DNA from: Deltaproteobacteria bacterium HGW-Deltaproteobacteria-12
Lineage (GTDB): Bacteria > Desulfobacterota > Syntrophia > Syntrophales > Smithellaceae
Length of the DNA stretch: 64,000 bases
Direction: 5' to 3'
NCBI GenBank assembly: GCA_002840565.1
Contig: PHBK01000005.1
Location: forward strand, 1-64,000
In this document: positions 25,818 to 33,634 of the stretch, piece after piece
Layout: every line of letters starts with the position of its first letter
How positions within the stretch are numbered: the stretch's first letter is position 1
Notes under the pieces: generated by a model
What the model was told of the DNA's origin: nothing
The model's database searches: none
The model's input: the letters and a program-made list of their open reading frames with translations, nothing else
Program-made: the position numbers and the translations under genes

Positions 25818-27050
25818 TTAAGCGTTATTCATCCAATTTTTACCCCCGAGCATTCTGGCAACTACCATGCTGGCGACGTTGTCACCAGTGGCGTTGAGCA
25901 TTGTAGCCGGGGCATCGACCAGAGTTCCGATCATGGTAATAATCGGGAATGCCTCTGGGGGAAATCCATACAAAGAAATGATTAACAATTCGCCGATGGT
26001 GCCGCCGCCCGGAATGCCGCTGACAACAACACCGACCAGAAGCGCAATTCCCAAAGCGGTGGCAATAGTTTCGAATCCCGAAAAGTTCATCTGATACAGG
26101 CCGAAAAGAAACGAAATCTTCAGAATAGCAGCCAGACAGGAGCCTTCCATGTGGATCGTCGCCCCGATAGGAATGACTACTTCTCTGATGTCATCCGGGA
26201 CGCCGTTATTTTTAGAGGCTTCGAGGTTGGGAGGAATTGCCGCCATGCTGCTGCCGGTAGCCAGTGCGGTGAGTGCTGTCGGGATGATATTGCCCCAGAA
26301 TCTCCGCACTCCTGTTGATTTGCCCGCAATATATGCATAGAGAGTATAGGCGATAAAGAAGTACAGAATAGCAGTGGGGTAGTACAAAACCATTGCTCTC
26401 ATGTATGAGCCGAGCAGCTCCGGCCCGAAGACGCCGACCAGATAGGCAAAATAAGCGCAAAGTCCGATGGGTGCATAGTACATGATAAACGAAATGAATT
26501 TCATCATGACGTTATTTGCTGCGCCCAGGAAGACAGTAAAAGCTCTACCCCGTTCGCCGGCCGCTGAACTGGATAACCCGATCAGGATGGCAAAGATTAT
26601 CAGCGCCAACATGTTTTTTTTGGACAGAATCTCCGGGAAGTCTGCAGTAGTCAACGCCTTTACTATCTGTTCGGAAGTTTTGAACTGTTCAATGTTCATC
26701 GTTGCTATCTTGCTGATATTGACGCCTGCAGCCGGCGGATAAAGCTCAACGCCAATAATCATAATAATGGAGGCAATAATCCCGGTAAAAATAAATACGC
26801 TCATCATCGCCCACATGATTTTGCCCAGGCGTCGGATGTTGTTCATGGAGGCAACAGCCGAGGAAAGAGAAAAGAAGACCAGAGGAATGATTGCCGTAAA
26901 AAGCAGGTTGAGAAAAATATCGCCCAGCGGCTTGAAAACAATTGCATCTTTTTTGTAAATTATTCCCAGAATAGATCCGAGAATTAATGAGATGATCAGG
27001 ATAATCGAGAACCCGTAGGATTGGAGAAAAAGAGGCAATCTAATTTTCAT
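25818..27050 (-). CDS. Dicarboxylate/amino acid:cation symporter (DAACS family)
   Basis: Inner-membrane secondary transporter of 410 aa with about eight membrane helices and two re-entrant loops. Family landmarks are present in modified form: HP1 is TALATGSSMAAIPP (usually serine-rich), helix 7 is IGATIHMEGSCL (usually NMDGTAL), HP2 is GIPGGGTIGELL, and helix 8 has DAPATMLNATGDNVASM. The substitutions at helix 7 suggest a substrate other than the standard glutamate/aspartate or C4-dicarboxylates, though the exact one cannot be read. The ATG at 27050 lies 5 bases after the VanX-like stop codon; a TTG at 27062 is an alternative. Third gene of a minus-strand operon with two peptidoglycan-related enzymes. 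Confidence 0.82.
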   Translation of the reverse strand: MKIRLPLFLQSYGFSIILIISLILGSILGIIYKKDAIVFKPLGDIFLNLLFTAIIPLVFFSLSSAVASMNNIRRLGKIMWAMMSVFIFTGIIASIIMIIGVELYPPAAGVNISKIATMNIEQFKTSEQIVKALTTADFPEILSKKNMLALIIFAILIGLSSSAAGERGRAFTVFLGAANNVMMKFISFIMYYAPIGLCAYFAYLVGVFGPELLGSYMRAMVLYYPTAILYFFIAYTLYAYIAGKSTGVRRFWGNIIPTALTALATGSSMAAIPPNLEASKNNGVPDDIREVVIPIGATIHMEGSCLAAILKISFLFGLYQMNFSGFETIATALGIALLVGVVVSGIPGGGTIGELLIISLYGFPPEAFPIITMIGTLVDAPATMLNATGDNVASMVVARMLGGKNWMNNA

Positions 27051-27054
27051 ATAT

Positions 27055-27825
27055 TCATTCAATTACAAAATCAAAATATGTATTCGGATAGGGTTCATTG
27101 TTAAGTGTGTAGTGCCACCATTCTTTTTCATAATTCCGGAAACTATGCTTTTCCATCAGCGCTTTCAGAAGCAATCGATTGATTTTCTGCGGCAGTCCTA
27201 TCTTTTTATTTTCGGTATGGGAGAGTTCATGAAAACAGTCAAAACCGGTCCCCATATCAATGCTGTTGTCGCGGAAGCGTTTTTCTGCCGGTAGATAACA
27301 GGAGGATAATTTTTGTCCGGGAAGATAAGCGATCTGTTTCGGCACCGGGAGAGGGACAATGGTTAAATCAACCGTGCTGCCGCGGCTGTGGCCTGATTTA
27401 CTATCAATGTATCTGTCTTTAAAAAGATTCCTTTTATCGAGTGTCGGATAGAACTCCTTTTTTGTTTTGACATTATCGATTTCCGTTGCCCATTGCACAA
27501 AATGGTCGACTGCGCGTTGCGGACGATAACAATCATAAATCTTCAAGGTCAGCGAAAAACTTCGGAGGTCCATCTGAACTTTCGCCAGCGCTTCCGCCGC
27601 TTCCCTGGTTAGGAGACATTTACCCGCATGGTAGCCGTTAATCTTTTCCCCAACAAAGTTGTGGGGACCGAAATACCTGATGTCCAGCTCTATGTCCGGA
27701 ATCACGTCGATTATATCGACAAAACCTTCCGGCATCTTTTCAGCGGCTATAGAGAAACTGATAAACTGCGGGCAGCACAAAGCCGTAAAAAGAAGAAAAC
27801 AAAAAAATATTTTTTTTATTTTCAT
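27055..27825 (-). CDS. D-alanyl-D-alanine dipeptidase, VanX/DdpX family, exported
   Basis: Zinc D,D-dipeptidase of 256 aa from the VanX/VanY-like M15D group. The metal site is SGHSRGSTVDLTI (His and Asp ligands) with the third His in EKEWWHYTL, whose Glu is the catalytic base; the conserved Arg is in YDCYRPQRAVDHF. The start at 27825 gives a signal peptide (KKIFFCFLLFTALCC) and an ATGA overlap with the upstream gene; a longer frame beginning at 27894 would overlap that gene by 73 bp and place a basic tail before the signal. Exported members usually release D-Ala from periplasmic dipeptides for nutrition, rather than conferring glycopeptide resistance. Confidence 0.82.
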   Translation of the reverse strand: MKIKKIFFCFLLFTALCCPQFISFSIAAEKMPEGFVDIIDVIPDIELDIRYFGPHNFVGEKINGYHAGKCLLTREAAEALAKVQMDLRSFSLTLKIYDCYRPQRAVDHFVQWATEIDNVKTKKEFYPTLDKRNLFKDRYIDSKSGHSRGSTVDLTIVPLPVPKQIAYLPGQKLSSCYLPAEKRFRDNSIDMGTGFDCFHELSHTENKKIGLPQKINRLLLKALMEKHSFRNYEKEWWHYTLNNEPYPNTYFDFVIE

Positions 27826-28565
27826 TGCATCAGTCTTTCTATTGTATCTAAATCTCCCATAATGATCAGGGGTTTGGTCTGCGGGTCTAGCCAACGGAGA
27901 ATTTGAATAATGTCATCCTCTGCAACGGCTACACATCCCGCTGTGGGTATGTTTTCCCCGCGCCAGATGTGGAAGAAGATCGCGCTGCCGTACCCTTTAA
28001 TAACCGGTTCAGTATTATATTCAATGACAATTCCGTATTTATAAAGATTGTCTTCACGCTTCATTACCTCGTAAGAGAGCGCCTGTGTAAAGCCTTTTTT
28101 AACCCAGCGATTATAATCAACGGCATTGACATCATCAACCCAGAGATCGTCGGCTAATGCTTGTCGGTAAGGCATTTTTGAAGGAATTGATTCTTGATAC
28201 CCGAAGGTCATTTTGAGAGAGTAAATGCCGGAAGGAGATTTCCCATCCCCCTCTCGCTTTTCAGCCGGCGGGGCAAAACCTTTTTTACCGATTACGGCCA
28301 TAAACGTTGGCAGGGCTTTTTGCCATCTAGCGCCTGTTTTTTCCATGGCATAAACTTGAATTCTGCTGAAAATAAGGAATTTATCATCGGTGACCAGCAG
28401 AACCTGTTTGGATTCGGGGGCAATGCGTTCCAGGGAAGAAAGGTGTTTTTCGAGTGGAAATGCAGAAGCGGTATTGGCAGCAATAAAAATTGATACTGTT
28501 ATAGATAACAATGCCGGTAAGACGAAAATAAATCTGTAAATTGTATAATGTCTTCTTTTTTCCAT
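27822..28565 (-). CDS. L,D-transpeptidase (YkuD domain), exported
   Basis: Periplasmic enzyme of 247 aa that forms 3-3 peptidoglycan cross-links or attaches protein to peptidoglycan; the YkuD fold uses a catalytic Cys and so is less sensitive to most beta-lactams. An uncleaved or cleaved signal segment is at about 12-33 (FVLPALLSITVSIFIAA). The active site reads HIWRGENIPTAGCVAV, with His upstream of the Cys in TAGC, and GDGKSPSGIYSL is the usual N-terminal YkuD strand. It is the first gene of the operon and overlaps the VanX-like gene by 4 bp. Co-expression with a D-Ala-D-Ala dipeptidase links it to peptide stem turnover. Confidence 0.82.
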   Translation of the reverse strand: MEKRRHYTIYRFIFVLPALLSITVSIFIAANTASAFPLEKHLSSLERIAPESKQVLLVTDDKFLIFSRIQVYAMEKTGARWQKALPTFMAVIGKKGFAPPAEKREGDGKSPSGIYSLKMTFGYQESIPSKMPYRQALADDLWVDDVNAVDYNRWVKKGFTQALSYEVMKREDNLYKYGIVIEYNTEPVIKGYGSAIFFHIWRGENIPTAGCVAVAEDDIIQILRWLDPQTKPLIIMGDLDTIERLMQ

Positions 28566-28749
28566 CGGACCTTTCCAATCTTTTTATTTTACTTAAGTGA
28601 AATCCACCGTTTTTTCAACGAAAAAATAAATTATATTCTTTGAAACACGGGGGAACAATATTTCTGCCTCTTTAGAATCATTAGCTTTTGCTTGGCAAAT
28701 TATTTTGACCCTATTAAACGGGATAATAAAAAGTGATAGTAAATAGTGA

Positions 28750-28778
28750 TTGACAGAAATTACTCATAACAGTATAAT
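28750..28778 (+). promoter_or_regulatory. Full-consensus sigma70 promoter P1 upstream of the biotin carboxylase
   Basis: TTGACA (28750-28755), 17-bp spacer, TATAAT (28773-28778). Both hexamers match consensus exactly, which is rare in natural chromosomes and usually means either strong expression or control by a repressor. Confidence 0.8.
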
Positions 28779-28871
28779 ATACAATAAAAATAACGATAAC
28801 GAGAAACTGGTGACAGCCTCTCGCTCAATTTGTCCCAAGCTGTTTTCAGTAGAAAACCATTCCGATTTTTC

Positions 28872-28899
28872 TTGACATGCATTGTCTTGCTTGTAATAT
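28872..28899 (+). promoter_or_regulatory. Second promoter P2 upstream of the biotin carboxylase
   Basis: TTGACA (28872-28877), 16-bp spacer, TAATAT (28894-28899). It lies about 120 bp downstream of P1 and about 50 bp before the ATG. Confidence 0.6.
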
Positions 28900-28957
28900 C
28901 TGCGTGAAAAATTGATGAATAACATTTCGGAATTATTAGATCGTAAAGGAAGGAAAA

Positions 28958-30418
28958 ATGTCTGTAGAAAAAAGAAAAATTAAGAAAGTGTTGATTGCCA
29001 ACAGAGGTGAAATAGCCTTACGGATAATTCGAACAGTCAAAGAGCTTGGTCTTGAGGCAATAGCAGTTTATGAAAAACCGGATTCAGAATCGAATTATAT
29101 CAGACTGGCTGATGATGCCATCTTAATCGGGGACCGGCCCCGTAAGGAATATCTTGACATTGATAAGATAATCTGGGCGGCGCGCAAAACAGGCGCTGAC
29201 GCAATTCATCCGGGATATGGTTTTCTCTCGGAGAATGCCGATTTCTCGGCAGCTTGTGAAAAAGCAGGCATTATTTTCGTTGGTCCGCCGCCCCAGGTAA
29301 TCCGCGACATGGGCGATAAAGTCGTCGCCAGGAAAGTCATGGAAAACGCAGGCGTTCCCACAATTCCCGGTACAGATAACCTTGCTCCGGGGACTGATGG
29401 TATTAATCAGGCAAAAGATTTTGCCGATAAATATGGGTATCCGATAATGCTTAAAGCATCCGCTGGTGGCGGAGGCCGGGGTATTCGCAAGGTTAATAAT
29501 GAGGAAGAACTGAAAGCGCAGCTGCCGCAAGTACGCAACGAAACCCGAAGCGCCTTTAATGATGATAGTATTTATATTGAAAAATGTATTGAATCACCAC
29601 GCCATATCGAGATACAGATTCTGGCTGATCATCACGGAAATATTATTCATTTGGGGTCTCGGGACTGCTCAATCCAGCGCCGGCATCAGAAACTGCTGGA
29701 AATAGCACCGGCTGATTTACCAGGGAATGTACTCGACGCCATGTACGATGCAGCCATTAAAGGTGCACGCCAGGTCGGTTATGTCAATGCGGGAACGGTG
29801 GAGTTCCTTGTGAATGCCAAAACCAATGAATTCTGGTTTATGGAGATGAATACACGGCTGCAGGTCGAGCATACCGTCACGGAAGAACTGACCGGAGTGG
29901 ATATTGTCCGGCAGCAAATCAAAATTGCCGAAGGCAATGTCTTAGATATACCTGCAGAGCGCGTTCACATGATGGGCAAGGCTATTCAGGTGCGAATAAA
30001 TGCCGAAGACCCGAAAAATAATTTTATGCCGGAAGGCGGTAAGATTCTGGAAGTATATCATTCGCCCGGAGGACCGGGTGTCCGCTTGGACGGAGTTGTT
30101 TACCAGGGATATTGTATTCCAACGGATTATGATTCACTGATGGTTAAAATGACTGTCCGCGGTTATGACTGGGAACAAACGATCCAAAGGCTGAAGCGAG
30201 CTTTGAATAATTTCTTAATTGTGGGGCCGAAAACAACAATTCCCTTCTATCTGGCTATTTGTGACGAGCCTGATTTCCAGGCAGGCAAGTTTGATACCAG
30301 CTATCTGGAAACGCATGATCAAATATTCAATTACCCGGAGCAGGAAAGGGAAGTGGCTAAACTGACGAAATTAATTGCGGAGATTCATGCCCGAAAAATT
30401 AATCCTTACGCATATTGA
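28958..30418 (+). CDS. Biotin carboxylase subunit (AccC/PycA-like)
   Basis: ATP-grasp enzyme of 486 aa that carboxylates biotin with bicarbonate and ATP. The N-terminal KVLIANRGEIALRIIRTVKELG, the ATP-binding glycine loop ASAGGGGRGIRKV, IEKCIESPRHIEIQ, and MNTRLQVEHTVTEELTG are all intact. With the next gene (carboxyltransferase plus biotinyl domain) it forms a two-subunit carboxylase of the pyruvate/oxoacid type. A stand-alone acetyl-CoA carboxylase is less likely because accB is not adjacent. AAAGGAAGGA precedes the start. Two strong promoters lie upstream. Confidence 0.88.
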   Translation: MSVEKRKIKKVLIANRGEIALRIIRTVKELGLEAIAVYEKPDSESNYIRLADDAILIGDRPRKEYLDIDKIIWAARKTGADAIHPGYGFLSENADFSAACEKAGIIFVGPPPQVIRDMGDKVVARKVMENAGVPTIPGTDNLAPGTDGINQAKDFADKYGYPIMLKASAGGGGRGIRKVNNEEELKAQLPQVRNETRSAFNDDSIYIEKCIESPRHIEIQILADHHGNIIHLGSRDCSIQRRHQKLLEIAPADLPGNVLDAMYDAAIKGARQVGYVNAGTVEFLVNAKTNEFWFMEMNTRLQVEHTVTEELTGVDIVRQQIKIAEGNVLDIPAERVHMMGKAIQVRINAEDPKNNFMPEGGKILEVYHSPGGPGVRLDGVVYQGYCIPTDYDSLMVKMTVRGYDWEQTIQRLKRALNNFLIVGPKTTIPFYLAICDEPDFQAGKFDTSYLETHDQIFNYPEQEREVAKLTKLIAEIHARKINPYAY

Positions 30419-30523
30419 TCCATTCAACCCCGATAAACGGGATAAGTGCGTAACGAAATTATCTTCTGCAAAAAGGACCAGAAAACAATTTCTAACTTAT
30501 TAAGAAAGCAGGATTATTGGTTT

Positions 30524-32488
30524 ATGAAAAAAGCAACAAATAATATGTTTGATGAAAGAGTAACGCCCCGTGAATTAAAAGAAAAAGGCGCAAAATATAT
30601 CATTGATAAAATCAGACAGAACAAGGGTTATTATGTGACAAATACGGAAAGAGACCTCTCTCAATCTGATTTCAAGAATAGAATTATGCCGCACACCCAG
30701 CTGCTTGTAGCCAAGGAACGTAATAATTCCGGTTTCTTTTCTCTAGAGATATCGGGAGGTGCGTCTGTGCATGTCGATATGTTGAGAAAGCAGATAAACC
30801 CGCTGGAAAAGCTGCAAGTTCTTTCTGAGAATATGCCTGATACACTATTTCAGAATCTCTGCCGAGGGATTAATTTGTTCGGCTACAGACCATATCCGGA
30901 AAATGTCATTCGACTTACTGTTAAGTCTTTTGCCCGTTATGTGCATGTCTGGCGCGTATTTGACTTTCTTAATCATATCCCCAATATGCTGGCGGTGATG
31001 GAAGAGGTTAAGAAAGCCGGTTGTATTCTAGAGCCTTGCATCTGTTTTTCCACAGGTCCGGAGCACACAGATGAATATTATGTTAAAAAAGTAACGGAGA
31101 TATTGGAAGTTACCGGAGAGAATATAATTCTTTGCATTAAAAATCATGGCGGACTGGGAACTCCGCGCCGCATCGGTAAATTGGTCGGCGCAATTCTGAA
31201 CCAATATCCCGAACTGCTTGTTCATTATCATGGTCATAACTCCGACGGCAATGATGTGGGGAGAATTATTGAAGCGGTGATTAACGGTGCCAGGATTGTT
31301 GATGCCTCCGATCATGCTTTTACGGGATTTTTTGGTCCTCCGCCGATCATCACCGTTGTTGATACGCTGAATGAATACGGCTACAAAGCTGTCGGCTTGG
31401 ACAGACAAGCGGTCATCGACGCCTCAAATGTTCTACGCCCGGAAAGAGAATACTACCGGGACTTTGAATCACAGTTTCTGGGTTTTGATCCGACCGTACA
31501 GGTGCATAAACTTCCCGGCGGAGCTACCGGGTCCAGCTTTGAACAAGCTGTAAAGGGAGGTTTTTTGTCCCGCATGCCGGAGATTCTGCAGAAAGAATTG
31601 CCGCGGGTTCAGGTCGAGTTGGGCAACTGGTGGAGTGTTACTCCCGGCTCGCAAATTCTTTGGACAACTGCAGTAAATAATATATTGAAAGGCGTGCGTT
31701 ACAAAGACGCCAGCGATGACTTGAAAAATTTAATGCTGGGAAGATATGGCGAACTGCCGTTTTATAAACCTTCTGATGATATATATAAAGCAGTATTCGG
31801 TCAGGATTGGCAAGACTATGTAAATTGCAATTATTGCTACCAGAAAGTAGAAAACATTGATCTGGAAGTGGAAAAGAAAGTTCTGGAACGTCGTTTAGGC
31901 CGCAGCGCCACGGAGGATGAACTTGTTTTATATCTGCAGCATCCCAATGATGCGGTTAACTTTTTTAAATTTGAAAGTAAGTACGGGAAGACATGGGTAT
32001 TGTCTCCCCGGATCTGGTTCAAGAAGGGCGGTTTTGGTTTAGGAGAAAAATTTGAAATTACCGATGCCTATGGCAAAATCCATGCAATTGAAGTAGGGCC
32101 GCAACGCAAAACAAAAACCGGTGATGCAGTGACTTATTTCAATATTGATCATCATCCGGAACCGATCTACACGGAAATGGAGCAGGATGGTGAAGGCAGG
32201 AAAGGTTCAGGCGACCAGCTGAAGAAAAAGGTTTCTATTTCCGTCAAAGAGCTTAACGATCTGGCCAAAGCGGGAGATATACGTTCTCAGATGATGGCTA
32301 CAGTTAATGAAATACCCGTTTCCGAAGGGGACGAAGTGTCGGCAGGTGAAGTTCTTATTGTAATGGAAGCGATGAAAATGCTGACAAATATTGTGTCAGA
32401 AATAAGTGGCAAAGTCAGCGAAATCGTAGTTGCACCCGGTGATAAAGTTGAGATCGGTGATTCTTTAATGACAATTACAAAAGCATAA
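30524..32488 (+). CDS. Divergent carboxyltransferase-biotinyl subunit (pyruvate carboxylase subunit B-like)
   Basis: The protein has 654 aa: a TIM-barrel carboxyltransferase domain (about 20-320), a conserved C-lobe, and a C-terminal biotinyl domain with the acceptor lysine in VMEAMKML. The metal His-x-His is in LLVHYHGHNSDGND and the likely carbamylated Lys is in LCIKNHGGLG. The normally strict RDAHQS loop at the start of the barrel is NTERDLSQS here, and the usual PGGMxSN element is LPGGATGSS, so this is a divergent branch and may use an oxoacid other than pyruvate. The frame is open to a GTG at 30446; the ATG at 30524 is preferred because the conserved part begins there. Second gene of the carboxylase operon. 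Confidence 0.8.
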   Translation: MKKATNNMFDERVTPRELKEKGAKYIIDKIRQNKGYYVTNTERDLSQSDFKNRIMPHTQLLVAKERNNSGFFSLEISGGASVHVDMLRKQINPLEKLQVLSENMPDTLFQNLCRGINLFGYRPYPENVIRLTVKSFARYVHVWRVFDFLNHIPNMLAVMEEVKKAGCILEPCICFSTGPEHTDEYYVKKVTEILEVTGENIILCIKNHGGLGTPRRIGKLVGAILNQYPELLVHYHGHNSDGNDVGRIIEAVINGARIVDASDHAFTGFFGPPPIITVVDTLNEYGYKAVGLDRQAVIDASNVLRPEREYYRDFESQFLGFDPTVQVHKLPGGATGSSFEQAVKGGFLSRMPEILQKELPRVQVELGNWWSVTPGSQILWTTAVNNILKGVRYKDASDDLKNLMLGRYGELPFYKPSDDIYKAVFGQDWQDYVNCNYCYQKVENIDLEVEKKVLERRLGRSATEDELVLYLQHPNDAVNFFKFESKYGKTWVLSPRIWFKKGGFGLGEKFEITDAYGKIHAIEVGPQRKTKTGDAVTYFNIDHHPEPIYTEMEQDGEGRKGSGDQLKKKVSISVKELNDLAKAGDIRSQMMATVNEIPVSEGDEVSAGEVLIVMEAMKMLTNIVSEISGKVSEIVVAPGDKVEIGDSLMTITKA

Positions 32489-32556
32489 TTATTTGTATTT
32501 CCAGTGAAATAATCTCATTTAGGTAGTTCTTGACTTTTCATTTTTCTTTATGGTAA

Positions 32557-32581
32557 TTAATCAAACTTAGCGTTTGATTAA
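32557..32581. promoter_or_regulatory. Perfect 10-bp inverted repeat upstream of the M23 peptidase gene
   Basis: TTAATCAAAC (32557-32566) and GTTTGATTAA (32572-32581) are exact inverse complements around a 5-bp centre (TTAGC). No T tract follows, so it is a poor terminator. It lies 30 bp upstream of the start codon and close to a TTGACT hexamer (32530-32535), so it could be an operator. It could also merely stabilise the 3' end of the carboxylase transcript. Confidence 0.5.
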
Positions 32582-32610
32582 ACTATTTAACAGTGGTCAG
32601 GAAAGAAATA

Positions 32611-33516
32611 ATGCCCGACAATTTCTTTACATTAATGATTATTCCCAAGAGAAAAAGCGCAGTAAAGAAATTAACACTTTCTCGATCTTTAGTCCGCGGT
32701 TTATTCATTGGTTCCGTCTTCGCTGTTCTTTTAACCCTTTATATTGTTTATGATTATGCCAGCATTAAAAGGGATAAGATCGAACTGGCGAGGCTCAGAA
32801 CCCAAACTAAAGAACAATCTCAGCAGATCAAAGATTTGTCTTTAAAAGTAGATCAATTTGCAGACCGAATGGAAAGACTCCAACAATTCGATAAAAAAAT
32901 AAGAATATTAGCTAATTATCAAACAGGAAGAGATAAAAAACTACCATTGGGAATAGGTGGGGCCAGTAGCGAAAATCCGCGACTAAAGGAAATGCTCAAT
33001 TCCGATCACGAAGTACTTATTGCTGAAACACAAAAAGGTATCAGCAATTTAAATTATGATGCCGATCTTAGAGAAAAAAGTTTTAATGAATTACTGAGTT
33101 TTTTACGCGAACAAAAGTCCATTCTCGCTTCAACTCCCCTGATCTGGCCTGTTAAGGGCTGGGTAACTTCGGAGTTCGGCTACAGAGAATCGCCTTTCAG
33201 TTCCGGCACTGAGTTTCACAAAGGACTGGATATTGCAACCAGGATGGGAAAAGAGGTGGTGGCTACAGCTGACGGCCTTATAGTGGAAGCTTCCTATCTC
33301 AGCGATGAAGGAAACACAGTTAAAATTGACCATGGTCGCGGTCTTGCCAGTTCCTATTCACATTTATCCAAGATTGCCGTCAAACAGGGGGCTCGGGTGA
33401 AAAGGGGCGATTTAATCGGACTTGTTGGTGATTCCGGTCGGAGCACCGGCTCACATCTTCATTACGCGGTTTACAACAATAAAATCCCGGTCAATCCACG
33501 CAAATACTTAAAATGA
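32611..33516 (+). CDS. M23 family (LytM-type) peptidoglycan peptidase with coiled coil
   Basis: The 301-aa envelope protein has one N-terminal membrane segment (RGLFIGSVFAVLLTLYIVYDYA, about 24-45), a coiled coil (about 48-90, EQSQQIKDLSLKVDQFADRMERL) and a C-terminal LytM domain. Zinc ligands are visible: HKGLDIA (His...Asp) and SHLHYAVY (HxH). The layout resembles EnvC/NlpD/MepM-type hydrolases or amidase activators, and since the metal site is intact it is probably an active endopeptidase. The ATG at 32611 has AGGAAAG six bases upstream; a GTG at 32593 is less likely. Confidence 0.85.
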   Translation: MPDNFFTLMIIPKRKSAVKKLTLSRSLVRGLFIGSVFAVLLTLYIVYDYASIKRDKIELARLRTQTKEQSQQIKDLSLKVDQFADRMERLQQFDKKIRILANYQTGRDKKLPLGIGGASSENPRLKEMLNSDHEVLIAETQKGISNLNYDADLREKSFNELLSFLREQKSILASTPLIWPVKGWVTSEFGYRESPFSSGTEFHKGLDIATRMGKEVVATADGLIVEASYLSDEGNTVKIDHGRGLASSYSHLSKIAVKQGARVKRGDLIGLVGDSGRSTGSHLHYAVYNNKIPVNPRKYLK

Positions 33517-33596
33517 TGTATTGATCAGGAAAATTAGACATAGAAGTATTACCCTTGACCGAATACTTAAACCATAAATTGTAAATTTATCAATGC

Positions 33597-33622
33597 ACCG
33601 GTAACATTACCGGTTTTTTTTT
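33597..33622 (+). terminator. Intrinsic terminator/attenuator just upstream of secA
   Basis: ACCGGTA (33597-33603) pairs with TACCGGT (33608-33614) over a 4-nt loop, followed by T to 33622. The secA ribosome site GAAGGTGG begins at once and the ATG is at 33635. It may terminate the M23 gene transcript, but secA has no space for its own promoter after it, so secA must depend on read-through or on a start upstream (TTGACC at 33555-33560 is a weak candidate). Confidence 0.7.
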
Positions 33623-33634
33623 GAAGGTGGATTA

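Larger units (their letters stand above)
28566..28957. other. Divergent intergenic region with two tandem plus-strand promoters
   Basis: No coding frame is supported. The region separates the minus-strand L,D-transpeptidase operon from the plus-strand biotin carboxylase. It contains a full-consensus sigma70 promoter (28750-28778) and a second good one (28872-28899), both pointing to the carboxylase. A promoter for the minus-strand operon is presumably also here but I cannot point to it. Confidence 0.6.

Noticed and set aside
27055..27825. Vancomycin-resistance (van) cluster
   Set aside because: Only a VanX-like exported dipeptidase is present; there is no VanH, VanA-type ligase or VanRS, and Gram-negative cells are shielded by the outer membrane. 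A nutritional or recycling role is more likely.
27826..27894. 23-residue extension of the VanX-like protein
   Set aside because: It would put a polar stretch before a clear signal peptide and overlap the upstream gene by 73 bp, whereas the ATG at 27825 gives a typical ATGA coupling.
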